Below, one piece after another: positions 1 to 8,529 of a stretch of DNA of 64,000 bases. Every line of letters begins with the position of its first letter. Within the stretch, counting starts at the first letter, position 1. This DNA is from Luteimonas sp. (GTDB taxonomy: Bacteria; Pseudomonadota; Gammaproteobacteria; Xanthomonadales; Xanthomonadaceae). The notes under the pieces are model-generated. The model saw only the letters and a program-made list of their open reading frames with translations. It did no database searches and had not been told where the DNA came from. The DNA lies in the NCBI GenBank assembly GCA_024707405.1, contig JANPZU010000005.1, forward strand, positions 310,001 to 374,000, written 5' to 3'. Made by a program: the position numbers and the translations under genes.

Positions 1-856
1 TCAGCAACTGGTACAGGATCAGGCCCAGAGAATACACATCCGTGGCGGCAGTGATGTTGCCGCTGCTGATCTGCTCCGGTGCTGCGTACTCGGGCGTGAA
101 GCCCACGGCCATGCCCGTGCGGGTGGTGTTTTCGGCGAGCGGGTCGACCAGCTTGGCCACGCCGAAATCCAGCACCTTTGCATTGCCGCTGCCATCGACC
201 AGGATGTTGTCGGGCTTGAGGTCGCGATGCACCACGAAGCGTTCATGTGCGTGCTGGACGGCCCGGCAGACTTGTCGGAACAGGTCGATGCGGGCGCTCA
301 GGGAGAGATGTTGGTCGTCTGCCCACGCGGTGATGGGCGCGCCTTCGATGCGCTCCATCGCGAACCAGGGTTGGCCGTGCGCATCGATCCCTCCGTCGAG
401 GAGGCGGGCGATGTTGGGATGGGACAGCGCCGCCAGTATCTGCCGCTCCTGCACGAAGCGTTCGGCTTGCAGGCTGCCTTCCCAGCGCTGGTGCAGGCGC
501 TTGATGGCCACCTGTTGCCGGAAGTCATCTTCGCGATGGGCAGCGTAGACCACGCCCATGCCGCCACGACCCAGTGCATTGCCGAGTACGAAGTGGCCGA
601 GTCGTTCACCACTGCAGTCGGGGGCGTCGGCAGGTGTCAGAGCTGTGGTGTCGACCAAGTCGACCAGTGCGGCATCCAGCAGTGCAGTGCGTGCATCGCC
701 AGCGAGCATGGCCTCCAAGGCTTCATGCACGACGGGATCGTCCTTGCAATGAAGCGCGATGAAATCCGTGCGGGCTTGCCCGCGCAGTTCGATGGCATCT
801 TCGAACAAGTCGCAGACGCGTTGCCAACGATCCGGATCCATGGGGAGGCGGTTCAT
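1..856 (-). CDS. Serine/threonine protein kinase (partial, C-terminus outside window)
   Basis: Only the first 285 codons lie in the window; the frame is still open at base 1. Reading from the ATG at 856, residues about 1-80 are a helical N-terminal region, followed by a Hanks-type kinase domain: glycine loop GRGGMGVVY (97-104), the ATP-anchoring lysine in VAIKRL (about 119), catalytic loop HRDLKPDN (210-217), DFGVAK (230-235) and the activation-segment end TPEYAAPEQ (254-262). All catalytic residues are present, so an active kinase is expected. The start ATG overlaps the stop of the upstream sigma factor gene (ATGA), implying translational coupling. Such ECF sigma/kinase pairs are known, for example EcfP-PknT of Vibrio and EcfK-PknS of Xanthomonas, where the kinase activates the sigma factor; that role here is inferred. 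Confidence 0.93.
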   Translation of the reverse strand, partial: MNRLPMDPDRWQRVCDLFEDAIELRGQARTDFIALHCKDDPVVHEALEAMLAGDARTALLDAALVDLVDTTALTPADAPDCSGERLGHFVLGNALGRGGMGVVYAAHREDDFRQQVAIKRLHQRWEGSLQAERFVQERQILAALSHPNIARLLDGGIDAHGQPWFAMERIEGAPITAWADDQHLSLSARIDLFRQVCRAVQHAHERFVVHRDLKPDNILVDGSGNAKVLDFGVAKLVDPLAENTTRTGMAVGFTPEYAAPEQISSGNITAATDVYSLGLILYQLL

Positions 857-1401
857 GTGCGTGCCTCGCAAAGGCAGGACTGCAGGAAGGCGCGTGCGCG
901 TCGCCAGTCGCGCTGGGCGGTGCGCTCGCTGATGTCCAGGTGCGCGGCAATCTGGTCGAACGTCATGCCGCCGAAGAAGTGGCACTCCACGACGTTGACC
1001 AGGCGCGGATCCAGTCGCTCCAGTGCGGCCAGCCCCTGATCCAGATGGATCAGATCGTCGAACTGGACGCACGCATCCGCATGGACGCCGGTGGTCAGCA
1101 TGACGTGGGCCAATCCCCCGCCACGTTTCTCGGCCAGCCGTGCGCGGATGTGGTCGATCAGGACGTGACGCATGGCCTTTGCGGCAAGGGCAAGGCACTC
1201 GCCGTGCCCGGCCAATGGCACGTCCGCGCCTGCCAGCTTCAAGTAGGCCTCGTGCACCAATGCACAAGTGTCGAGTGAGGTGCGTGGCGAATGCCCCAGT
1301 TCCCGGCGCGCAAGACGCTGCAAGTCCTGGTACAGCAGGACGAAATGCTGGCGATGCGCGGAGTCGACGCGGATTGCCAAGGTTGAGACCTCGTTCCCCA
1401 T
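853..1401 (-). CDS. ECF-family RNA polymerase sigma factor
   Basis: 182 residues from the ATG at 1401; a start at 1461 would add 20 residues of non-family sequence, so 1401 is preferred. Region 2 is seen around LVHEAYLKL and MRHVLIDHIRAR, and region 4 as a helix-turn-helix MTFDQIAAHLDISERTAQRDWRRAR near the C-terminus. It resembles the sigma-70 X6 (TIGR02999-like) ECF group, which typically sits beside membrane or soluble Ser/Thr kinases and lacks an anti-sigma factor gene. The stop codon overlaps the kinase start by four bases. No strong Shine-Dalgarno is visible upstream. Target promoters cannot be inferred from this window. Confidence 0.9.
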   Translation of the reverse strand: MGNEVSTLAIRVDSAHRQHFVLLYQDLQRLARRELGHSPRTSLDTCALVHEAYLKLAGADVPLAGHGECLALAAKAMRHVLIDHIRARLAEKRGGGLAHVMLTTGVHADACVQFDDLIHLDQGLAALERLDPRLVNVVECHFFGGMTFDQIAAHLDISERTAQRDWRRARAFLQSCLCEART

Positions 1402-1592
1402 GCAGTGCCTGTCGTGGAGTCCGCCGTCGTTCAGTGTTGTCAAATGAATGACCCAATACAAGGGCCGCCCATCGGGGCAGGCCGGGGCTGGCGACTTCTC
1501 GATCGAGGCAAGGCCGAATCACGTCCGCTAGAGCGGCCTGACAGGGAATGTACGTTTTGTCCCAGCCGCATGGGCGGGCGTGGCCTGCGGCG

Positions 1593-1640
1593 TAGAATCC
1601 GCCGATGACACAGCCTTTCACACCCACGTGGCCCACCCCC
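1593..1640 (+). pseudogene. Orphan 5' end resembling the 2OG-dioxygenase gene at 6673
   Basis: The sequence TAGAATCCGCCGATG occurs at 1593-1607 and again, identically, at 6661-6675, where it is the promoter -10/start region of an intact dioxygenase gene. After the ATG here the frame reads MTQPFTPTW, against MALPFTPTY at 6673. After about ten codons the similarity stops at DNA resembling an insertion-sequence end. The simplest reading is a related gene start decapitated by IS insertion. It is short, so chance or a shared promoter motif is not excluded. Confidence 0.5.
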
Positions 1641-1710
1641 AGAAAACTGGGCCATCGTAAAGTCGAGACTTCGAGCCGCATGAGCCCCGTGAATCACGAA
1701 GAGTCAGGCG

Positions 1711-1821
1711 ATGAAGAAGTCCCGCTTCACTGAAGAGCAAATCGCGTATGCGCTGAAGCAGTCCGAGCTGGGGACGGCAGTCGGCGAGATTTGTCGCAAG
1801 ATGGGCATCGCGGAAGCGACG
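1711..1821 (+). pseudogene. IS3-family transposase orfA, N-terminal fragment
   Basis: Translates as MKKSRFTEEQIAYALKQSE followed by a continuation ending EICRKMGIAEAT and then TGA. This is the conserved N-terminus of the IS3-family (IS407-group style) OrfA, a helix-turn-helix DNA-binding protein. The next family residues (normally an aromatic-rich FYxWK segment) are missing because the following bases, beginning TGAACCGGCC, belong to the end of another insertion sequence. The apparent stop codon is therefore supplied by that element. Confidence 0.8.
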
Positions 1822-1846
1822 TGAACCGGCCAGAGTTTCATGGACA
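1822..1846 (-). repeat. Terminal inverted-repeat-like end of the inner IS3 element
   Basis: The bases TGAACCGGCCAGAGTTTCAT and the following GGACA lie just beyond the stop of the orfB fragment and match the style of IS3-family ends (TGAACCG...ATGGACA). The matching left end was not found beyond 2478, so the element is truncated on that side. Confidence 0.5.
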
Positions 1847-1847
1847 C

Positions 1848-2478
1848 TCAGTTGCCGCTCTGCGCGTAGCGCCTCTCGAACTCTACCGGTGACAGCCCTC
1901 CAGCGGAACCATGTCGGCGGATCGAGTTGTAGAACATCTCGATGTAATCGAACACGTCCGAGCGCGCTGCCTCGCGGTTCGGGTAGATCCGCCGCTTGAT
2001 CCGCTCCTTCTTCAACACGCTGAAGAAGCTCTCGGCCACGGCATTGTCATGGCAATTTCCGCGACGGCTCATGCTAGGCACCATCCGATGCGTCTTCAGG
2101 AACGACTGCTGGTCGCTGATGGTGTGCTGACAGCCTTGGTTGGACGCCCGGGCCCGGCTTGCGCCGCCATGCAGCCGCCACCAGCGCCTCCAGTACCAGA
2201 TCACTGGTCATCGTCCAGGCTGTGGCCCAGATCGACGATCTGTCGCGAGTACAGATCCATCACCGCCGTCAGGAACAGCCAGCCCTTCTTAGGTGCGGAT
2301 GTAAGTGATGTCCGTCACCCAGATCATGTTCGGCGCCGCCGGTGCAAAGTCCCGGTTGAGCACATTGGTCACCACGCCCACGGGCTCACCACGATGACGT
2401 GGCTTGCTGCCGTAGCCAACTTGGGCACGCAAGCTCTCGGCCTTCATCAGCCGTAGGATGCGGTGCCGGCTGCAATCT
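1848..2478 (-). pseudogene. IS3-family transposase orfB (integrase core), frameshifted remnant
   Basis: Minus-strand translation begins mid-protein (RILRLMKAESLRAQVGYGSK) and continues to WVTDITYIRT, where a stop and frameshift follow. The DDE core then resumes in another frame as LYSRQIV and, after a further shift, as TISDQQSFLKTHRMVPSMSR and GNCHDNAVAESFF, ending in RRYAQSGN. DITYI, the SDQQ region and the glutamate in NAVAESFFSVLKKE correspond to the three catalytic acidic positions of IS3-type integrases. The 5' third is missing and there are at least two frame breaks, so it is not functional. GC and codon use look like a passenger element rather than a host gene. Confidence 0.85.
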
Positions 2479-2722
2479 GTTGTTGCTCATAAGCACCTCG
2501 GTCATTGCCAATGAAGTATGGTTTCCGGATGTATACGAAAGGCTGGCCGGGTTACGTCAAATTGAACATGGACTCCAAACAGACCCGCTACTGAAGGCGG
2601 TGGGACGTCGTGCTTACCGCACCGGGGAAAGTCCAGGCTGACCTGCGCAGAAACCGCCGGGTCATTACAGCTGGCGGCGCGACTACAACGAAGTGCGACC
2701 ACGTAACAGCTGCGGTCGGAAC
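2479..2722. other. Intergenic DNA between IS remnant and receptor terminator, nothing recognised
   Basis: About 240 bases. Short open frames exist but none has a recognisable motif or a ribosome binding site. It may be remains of the inserted DNA. Confidence 0.4.
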
Positions 2723-2758
2723 CAAAAAAATGCCAGTCAGGGTGCTGACTGGCATTTT
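2723..2758 (-). terminator. Rho-independent terminator of the TonB-dependent receptor gene
   Basis: A perfect 10-bp stem TGCCAGTCAG/CTGACTGGCA (2731-2740 with 2745-2754) and a four-base loop. It is flanked by A7 on one side and TTTT on the other. Read on the minus strand the hairpin is followed by seven Ts, 28 bases after the receptor stop codon. Confidence 0.85.
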
Positions 2759-2781
2759 ATGTTCAGACTAAAGCTGGCGGT

Positions 2782-5746
2782 TTAGAAGTTGTACGACACA
2801 TCCAGAAATGCACGGCGACCGCGCAGATCGTATTGTGAGTACAACGCTGAGCTACCAACGACAGCCAGATCACTTGCAGGGCTTATCCGCGGTGGCTTTT
2901 TGTCGAAGATGTTCGCCACGCCTAGTGTGACATCAAAGTTGCCGAATAAACGACGCACCGATGCAGTGTGGTAGAAAACACTCGGTGCTTCCGCAACAAA
3001 GCGACCTGGCATGCCACGGTAAGTTATCTCATCTCCATTTGTGTAGGAGTCGTAGTTGTCAACCGCACTGTAGTAAGAAGTCCGCCAGTTGTAAGTCCAG
3101 TCATCGCGAGTCAAGGTGACGAACAGGCTACCCGAATTTTTCGGGTTACCCATGCGGCCTGTGAAGTTCGTGTACGGACTGTCGGCAAATTGCTGATAGG
3201 TGCGTTCAAACGTGACCGTGTGGTTCAGGGCGACGCGTAAAATACCGAATGAAAAATCATCCACGTAACTTGCCATGAAATCTGCGCCACGTACTTTCTG
3301 TGATGCAACGTTCAGGTAACCACCGGATACCGTGTCGATACCCCAGTCCCCGCCTGCGCCAGTGCGACGAGTCACCTGGTTGCACAAAGGTTCGTTGAGG
3401 AAGTCTTCCGAGTTATAGCAGGCCAGAATAACGTCCATGCCACCTACGTTGGCAATCTGTCCCTTGATTTCAATCTCATATGCGTCGACGGATGCACCGA
3501 AGCGGTTGTCCTGGGTGTTGTAGACCAAGCCGATGTTCTTGGACACCGAAGTTTCTGCTTCCAGTAGGCCCGCACCACCGCCCGTGAAGGACGTAATGGA
3601 GAAGTTTGGTACTGAGTAATCCGAGGGAACGCCTGCCAACTGACAATTTTGCGCCCGCAGTGGTGAAATCTCCCCTGCATCGGCGCGCGCACCCCAGTTC
3701 AGACACGGGTCATTGTTCTGGGCGATGAAGCTGGTTTGATCCTCCAGATACAATTCAAACAGCGCCGGTGCACGGAATGAAGTACCGCGACCTGCCCGTA
3801 TGCGGAACCCGCCACCCAGTGTCCAGTTGGCGGCCAGTTTATGCGTTGTGCCACTGCCGTAGGTGCTGACATCGATCCAGCGTCCGGACGCTGTCAGTTC
3901 CAGATACTCAACGAGCGGCAAGTCCCGCAACACTGGAATCTGGACTTCACCATAAATGGCCTTGGTGTTGGAACTGCCCTGAGTGATGCCTGCTGAGGTC
4001 ATGCCCCATGAGTTGCCGGCCAAGGTTTGTTCGCCCGGGGTATCCTTGATTTCATCAGTCTGATAGGCAATGCCAAATGCAGCGCCAACCTGGCCGGCTG
4101 GCAACTTGAACAGGTCTCCGGTGATGTAAGCATCAAAGGTGTCCTGTTTATAGTAGGTGATGCCTCGTTCTTCACCAAACAGGAAGTCGCGTACTTCGGC
4201 GGAGTGCTGCCCATTGATGAATTCAGGGGTAAACCAAGGCACTGGCACGCAGTTGCGGCCCGAGATGGGCGTTACTACGCCACTGCAGGGGTCACCCCAC
4301 AAAACATCATGGGACAGCACCAGCGAGTCGTTGAAAATGAGCTGGGTATCGTAAGTGCCTTTGTTCAGGGTTCGCTGATATGAGGCATCCCAGTTCCAGG
4401 AGCCGATGCTGCCCTCCAGGCCGACAACGCCACGCCAGTAATCAATGGTAGTAACGTTGCCAGAGTGATCGGTAATTGGCGTTGGATCGTAGTAAACGCC
4501 ATCGCCTTCCCAGCCGGGGATTACACCGCCGGGAATGAAGGGTTCCCAGAACTGGCGGTAGCCGTGGATGGTCGTCTGACGACGGCTGTACATCAGTTCG
4601 GTGTACACGGATACGGTGTCGCTCAGGCTGAAGTCAGCCTGGCCGTACACCGATGCAACCTCTGTTTCCGGGATCATGGACTGACGATACAGATACGGGT
4701 GGTCAGCGTTGGTTCAGCCATCGGATTCGTAGTTGAAACCGACGGGATACCAACCTTCCGGCACAGCCATGTCGCCAGGGTTGGTTGCCGTATATCTTGG
4801 TCTGCCTGCCGGGCTCCAGCCGGTGTAGTCGTAAGCCACACGGCCACCCAGATAGCCGGGAGCATCACCCCAGACCCACATGGCCGATTCCAGTGCCGCA
4901 CAATGGTAATCGCCAGTACGGGGATCAATCGGATCTATGCGTTCGCCTGTATTGCGATCAAACAGGTAACGCTGCTGACAGCCGAAAAAAGTCACGATCG
5001 CCGCGGGCCAGTTCTTTATCCAGACGGTAGTCAGCGACAACACGCCATGAACCGCGATCGTAGGTCTTGCCAAGAGTTCCGTTGATCCGGGCTTGTTCCC
5101 CACCCGAGTCAAACGGCTGGCTGATACTTGCGTTGATGGAAGCCTCATCGCCACGCTTGGTGATGATGTTGATTACCCCGGCAACCGCATCGGAACCATA
5201 CAGTGATGATGCGCCGTCTTTGAGGATCTCGATACGATCGACTATGGAGACGGGCAGTGCGTTCATATCAAAGGCGCTGACTTCACCGCGGGTACCCGCA
5301 GGGCCTGCGCGGCGTCCGTTCAACAGTACCAGCGTGCGGTTGGCTCCCAGGCCGCGCATGGATATGGACTCGTTACCGGCACCGCCTTGTGTGACATTGC
5401 CGACACTCATTGCCGAAATCAGCTGGTTCGAACCGCTGGCAACCGTTGCTGTACGTAGCAGTTCACCAACGTTGGTGACGCCGAGGCTGGCAGCAACATC
5501 AGCGCTTATGATTTCTACAGGCGTATTGCTGTCCAGACCGTCACGACGGATCCTTGAGCCGACAACTGTATAGCGCTCATTGAGATCTACAGCCTGAGTC
5601 TGTTCTGTTTGCTCAGCCTGTTCTAGATGTTGTTGCTGAGTTTCCTCGGCAACCTGTGCGAATGCGACAGGGGTTGCCAAGGCAATGGCACCTCCTGTGA
5701 TCAGCGCACGGCGCATCGCTGAGCTCAATTTCGAGTTTTTGAACAT
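2782..5746 (-). pseudogene. TonB-dependent outer-membrane receptor, broken by a frameshift and a stop
   Basis: Three open pieces in order make one receptor of about 988 residues, the usual length of xanthomonad TonB-dependent transporters. The start ATG at 5746 is preceded by AAGGGG and opens a signal peptide (MFKNSKLSSAMRRALITGG). A TonB-box-like segment and the plug follow (SMRGLGANRTLVLLNGRRAG, RIEILKDGASSLYGSDAVAG), then the barrel, which ends in the typical terminal phenylalanine (DVSYNF). Break 1: near 4985 the A6 run has one base too many; five As would join LARGDRDFF to GCQQRYLFDRN. Break 2: an in-frame TGA at 4714-4716 separates FNYESDG from TNADHPYLY. The substrate is unknown. GC is visibly lower than in neighbours (row 4141-4200 has 30 G/C in 60), suggesting transfer. 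Either a decaying gene or sequence errors. Confidence 0.88.
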
Positions 5747-5785
5747 ATGAAATTCCCCTTGGAGAGTTGGCGAGTTTGCAGACAA

Positions 5786-5887
5786 CTGGATCTCGGCCAT
5801 GCGATGGCCATTCAACAGGATCAGCGTGTAGCCAAGGCCCCTCGCACACAGGTTGATGAACGCACCGTTCGGTGACCAGAGCGGAAC
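5786..5887 (-). pseudogene. Fragment of a second TonB-dependent receptor plug domain
   Basis: Directly upstream of, and in frame with, the receptor start, the minus strand encodes PNGAFINLCARGLGYTLILL followed by NGHRMAEIQ. This matches the plug-domain signature of TonB-dependent receptors (typically NLRGLG..TLVLLNGRR), which the intact receptor also carries further downstream. The fragment is preceded by a stop codon and lacks start, signal peptide and barrel, so it is a relic. It implies recombination or deletion between two receptor genes. Confidence 0.6.
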
Positions 5888-6660
5888 TCAGCCGAGTACG
5901 CATCAAATGCGGACAGCGTGAGATAATCAAAATCCCCAGAAACCTAGCGACTTGCGTTGTTGCCTGATCCTGATGCACTTCCTCTGACACGCACCGCGGA
6001 TGAGCAGCACGATGGTCTGAACTTAACGCATGGTTGACCAAGATGTCACGTTTTTGGCGTGCAAATGTCGATCTGGCGTGACAGCAAGCTGTCTACGGAC
6101 AGTCTTTACTGGTTGATCGCATCCACGGAGAAAGGCGAGGGCATCGAGAACCACCCTGACCCAGATGCTGGGCATCGTCTACAATTTATTCGCCACCCAT
6201 TTGATCCGACAGGCAGGGCAGGCCCATCGCAACGGCCCGCACCATCGCCCGGCACGGTGGTCGGAGCCTGCAGCAGCACGACCTGCCGGAGACCGAGCAC
6301 GACGACCCAGTTGACGTGGCCTGAGATGATGCCCGATGCGGTCGTTGCTAGGCCTAGGCCACGCCATCAAATTTGGAGGCGCAGGTGCCCGGTTCCATGG
6401 GGCTGTTCCCCGTGAGCCGCGCACCGCCGGTGATGTGACCTGGCTGAGCGCACCGGCTGTGCTCAAGGCCCGCGGGAGGCCTGCGCAGAACCGGATGCCG
6501 CCTCGGGCGCGGGACAGACAGGACAGTGCTCGGGCCGGGGGATTGGGCCGTCACGGCCATCGGCAGGCGAGACTGGGGCCGGTTTTGCAGCCGCTGGAGT
6601 GGAATGCGGGCGGCCATCGCGGCATGAGGGTGGCCGGACGGGTCGGAGCAGGCGATGGCA
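5888..6660. other. Long intergenic region, no supported gene
   Basis: About 770 bases separate the receptor relic from the dioxygenase gene. The first third is AT-richer, like the receptor block. At about 6158-6250 one plus-strand frame reads TTLTQMLGIVYNLFATHLIR, which looks like a buried-helix fragment of a degenerate protein, possibly transposase-derived, but it is too short to assign. From about 6300 the base composition returns to that of the chromosome. No RNA gene or terminator was recognised. Confidence 0.4.
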
Positions 6661-6672
6661 TAGAATCCGCCG
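6661..6672 (+). promoter_or_regulatory. Putative -10 box immediately before the start codon (leaderless transcript?)
   Basis: TAGAAT at 6661-6666 ends only six bases before the ATG at 6673, so transcription would start at or next to the start codon. No Shine-Dalgarno precedes the ATG. No convincing -35 box was seen. The same 15 bases recur at 1593. Confidence 0.4.
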
Positions 6673-7416
6673 ATGGCATTGCCGTTCACTCCGACTTATT
6701 CCGATCCCGCCCGGATCCTCGACGAGGTTCGCGCCAACGGCTACGCCGCGCTGACGCCGGAGGCATTGGCGCAGGCCTGCACCGTGTGGCCGGCCGACCT
6801 ACTAGCGTTGTCCGCGGGCTGGGACGACCTGCCGCCGGACAACTACCTGCGCGATGGCGGGCGCTATCGCAGCCGCCGGCATTCGTGCTTCGTCGCCGAT
6901 GGCGAACGACTGGCATTGCAGCCGCATCGTGCGCATTGGCAATCCTTGGACTACAACGCATTGCACGGCGGCATGCAGCGCTGGTTCGAGCCGGTCGCGC
7001 ACGCCACGCTTGCCAATCCGGCGTGGTCGCCGCTGTTGTTGTCGATGGCCGGCTGGTGTTCGGCGATCAAGGGCGAGCAGCCCTGGTACATCGAGGCGCA
7101 CCAGTTCCGCATCGACACTACGGACGGCATCGGCCGGCCGACGCCAGAGGGCGCGCATCGCGACGGCGTGGATTTCGTTGCGGTGATCCTGGTCGGGCGC
7201 GAGAACATCAAGGGCGCGGAAACCCGGGTGTTCGATGCCGATGGCCCGCGTGGCCAGCGTTTCACCCTGCTCGAACCATGGTCGTTGCTGTTCATGGACG
7301 ACCAGCGGGTGATCCACGAATCCACGCCGATCCAGCCGGCGATGGACGGGGAGGGCGGACACCGCGATACGCTGGTACTCACGTTCCGTGCCGGGGCCTT
7401 CCAGGGCGAGGATTGA
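6673..7416 (+). CDS. 2-oxoglutarate/Fe(II)-dependent dioxygenase family protein
   Basis: 247 residues, resembling the 2OG-Fe dioxygenase family (Pfam PF10014 type) that includes bacterial free-amino-acid hydroxylases such as isoleucine dioxygenase and the BsmA-like proteins. The iron-binding facial triad is visible: HRDG in GAHRDGVDF (about residues 162-166) supplies His and Asp, and the distal His lies in RVIHEST (about 215). A likely 2OG-binding Arg is in the C-terminal RDTLVLTFRAG. The substrate cannot be read from sequence. No clear ribosome binding site; the start is fixed by the family-like N-terminus and by the -10-like box just upstream. It stands alone, 88 bases before the FAH-family gene. 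Confidence 0.85.
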   Translation: MALPFTPTYSDPARILDEVRANGYAALTPEALAQACTVWPADLLALSAGWDDLPPDNYLRDGGRYRSRRHSCFVADGERLALQPHRAHWQSLDYNALHGGMQRWFEPVAHATLANPAWSPLLLSMAGWCSAIKGEQPWYIEAHQFRIDTTDGIGRPTPEGAHRDGVDFVAVILVGRENIKGAETRVFDADGPRGQRFTLLEPWSLLFMDDQRVIHESTPIQPAMDGEGGHRDTLVLTFRAGAFQGED

Positions 7417-7504
7417 GTCGGCGCGGCATCATGAGCTGCAGGGCAGGCGATAGTTGCCCGCAGTTCGTTACAATTGAAACGATAAGCATGCGCCCGGAGC
7501 ACCC

Positions 7505-8494
7505 ATGAAACTCGGATCCCTGAAGGAAGGCGGCCGCGACGGCACGCTCGTCGTCGTCTCGCGTGACCTGTCCACCGCGGTGCGGGCCACGGGGATCGCG
7601 TCCACGCTGCAACGTGCGCTGGAAGACTGGAGCAACGTCGCCCCGCGCTTGAATGCGTTGTACGAATCGCTCAACGGCGGCGATGCCGATGGCGCCTTCG
7701 ACCTGGATTTCAATGCGCTCGCGGCACCGCTCCCGCGCGCCTACGAATTCGTCGACGGCAGCGCCTACCTCCCGCACGTCGAGCGCGTGCGCCGTGCGCG
7801 CAACGCCGAGGTGCCCGCGAGCTTCTATACAGATCCATTGATGTACCAGGCGACCAGCGCCGGCTTCCTCGGGCCGCGCGATGCGGTGAAGGTGGTGAGC
7901 GAGGACTACGGCATCGACCTCGAGGCCGAAATCGTGGTGGTCACCGACGACGTGCCGATGGCGGCCACGCCGGAGCAGGCCGCAGGCCACATCCAGCTCA
8001 TTGGCCTGGTCAACGACGTGTCGCTGCGCAACCTGATCCCCGGCGAGTTGGCCAAGGGCTTCGGTTTCCTGCAATCGAAGCCGCGTTCGGCGCTGTCGCC
8101 GGTGTTCGTGACGCCGGACGAACTGGGCGATGCCTGGCGCGGCAACAAGGTGCATTTGCCCTTGCTGACGCACATCAACGGCGAATGGTTCGGCGCACCG
8201 GAAGCGGGCGTCGACATGCAGTTCGACTTTTCGCAACTCGTGGCGCATGCGGCCAAGACGCGGCCGTTGTCGGCCGGTGCCATCGTCGGCTCCGGCACGA
8301 TTGCAAACGAGGACACGTCCAAGGGCGCATCGTGCTTCGCGGAAAAACGCACGGTGGAAACCCTGCGCGATGGCAAGCCTTCGACGCCCTTCATGTCGTT
8401 CGGCGACACCGTGCGGATCGAGATGCTCGATCGCGATGGCAACAGCATCTTCGGCGCGATCGAGCAGCGTATCGAGCGACAAGCAGCGCCCTGA
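7505..8494 (+). CDS. Fumarylacetoacetate hydrolase family protein
   Basis: 329 residues with the FAH fold. Residues 1-80 form the small N-terminal domain, then the catalytic core: FYTDPLMYQ, the metal-binding glutamates in IDLEAEIVVVTDD (about 138-146), the Asp in LVNDVSLRN, and the conserved KGFGFLQSKPRSALSP and GSGTIANED segments. In tyrosine and phenylalanine degradation FAH splits fumarylacetoacetate into fumarate and acetoacetate, and maleylacetoacetate isomerase lies 1.3 kb downstream, so that role is likely. A more general acylpyruvase role is possible for this prokaryotic subfamily. A GGAG sequence lies about five bases before the ATG. It ends convergently with the acetyltransferase gene. 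Confidence 0.88.
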   Translation: MKLGSLKEGGRDGTLVVVSRDLSTAVRATGIASTLQRALEDWSNVAPRLNALYESLNGGDADGAFDLDFNALAAPLPRAYEFVDGSAYLPHVERVRRARNAEVPASFYTDPLMYQATSAGFLGPRDAVKVVSEDYGIDLEAEIVVVTDDVPMAATPEQAAGHIQLIGLVNDVSLRNLIPGELAKGFGFLQSKPRSALSPVFVTPDELGDAWRGNKVHLPLLTHINGEWFGAPEAGVDMQFDFSQLVAHAAKTRPLSAGAIVGSGTIANEDTSKGASCFAEKRTVETLRDGKPSTPFMSFGDTVRIEMLDRDGNSIFGAIEQRIERQAAP

Positions 8495-8529
8495 TCCTCA
8501 GCGGGCAGCCCTCTCGGGGGCACGTCTGT

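Larger units (their letters stand above)
1630..2478. mobile_element. Nested, degenerate IS3-family insertion sequences
   Basis: Two partial IS3-family elements lie here in opposite orientation. The outer one is represented by the first 37 codons of an orfA-type transposase on the plus strand (1711-1821). It stops exactly where an inverted-repeat-like end of a second element begins (1822). The second element carries an orfB integrase fragment on the minus strand (1848-2478). Neither has a complete transposase, and the second carries a frameshift, so neither is expected to be mobile. The outer left boundary near 1630 is approximate, since no target duplication could be identified. Confidence 0.8.

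Noticed and set aside
4714..4716. In-frame TGA read as selenocysteine in the TonB receptor
   Set aside because: No selenocysteine insertion element is visible next to it, and receptors of this family are not selenoproteins; a second fault in the same gene argues for mutation or error.
6158..6250. Possible transposase-like fragment (TTLTQMLGIVYNLFATHLIR)
   Set aside because: Too short, no catalytic residue, no matching ends; kept only as a remark in the intergenic entry.
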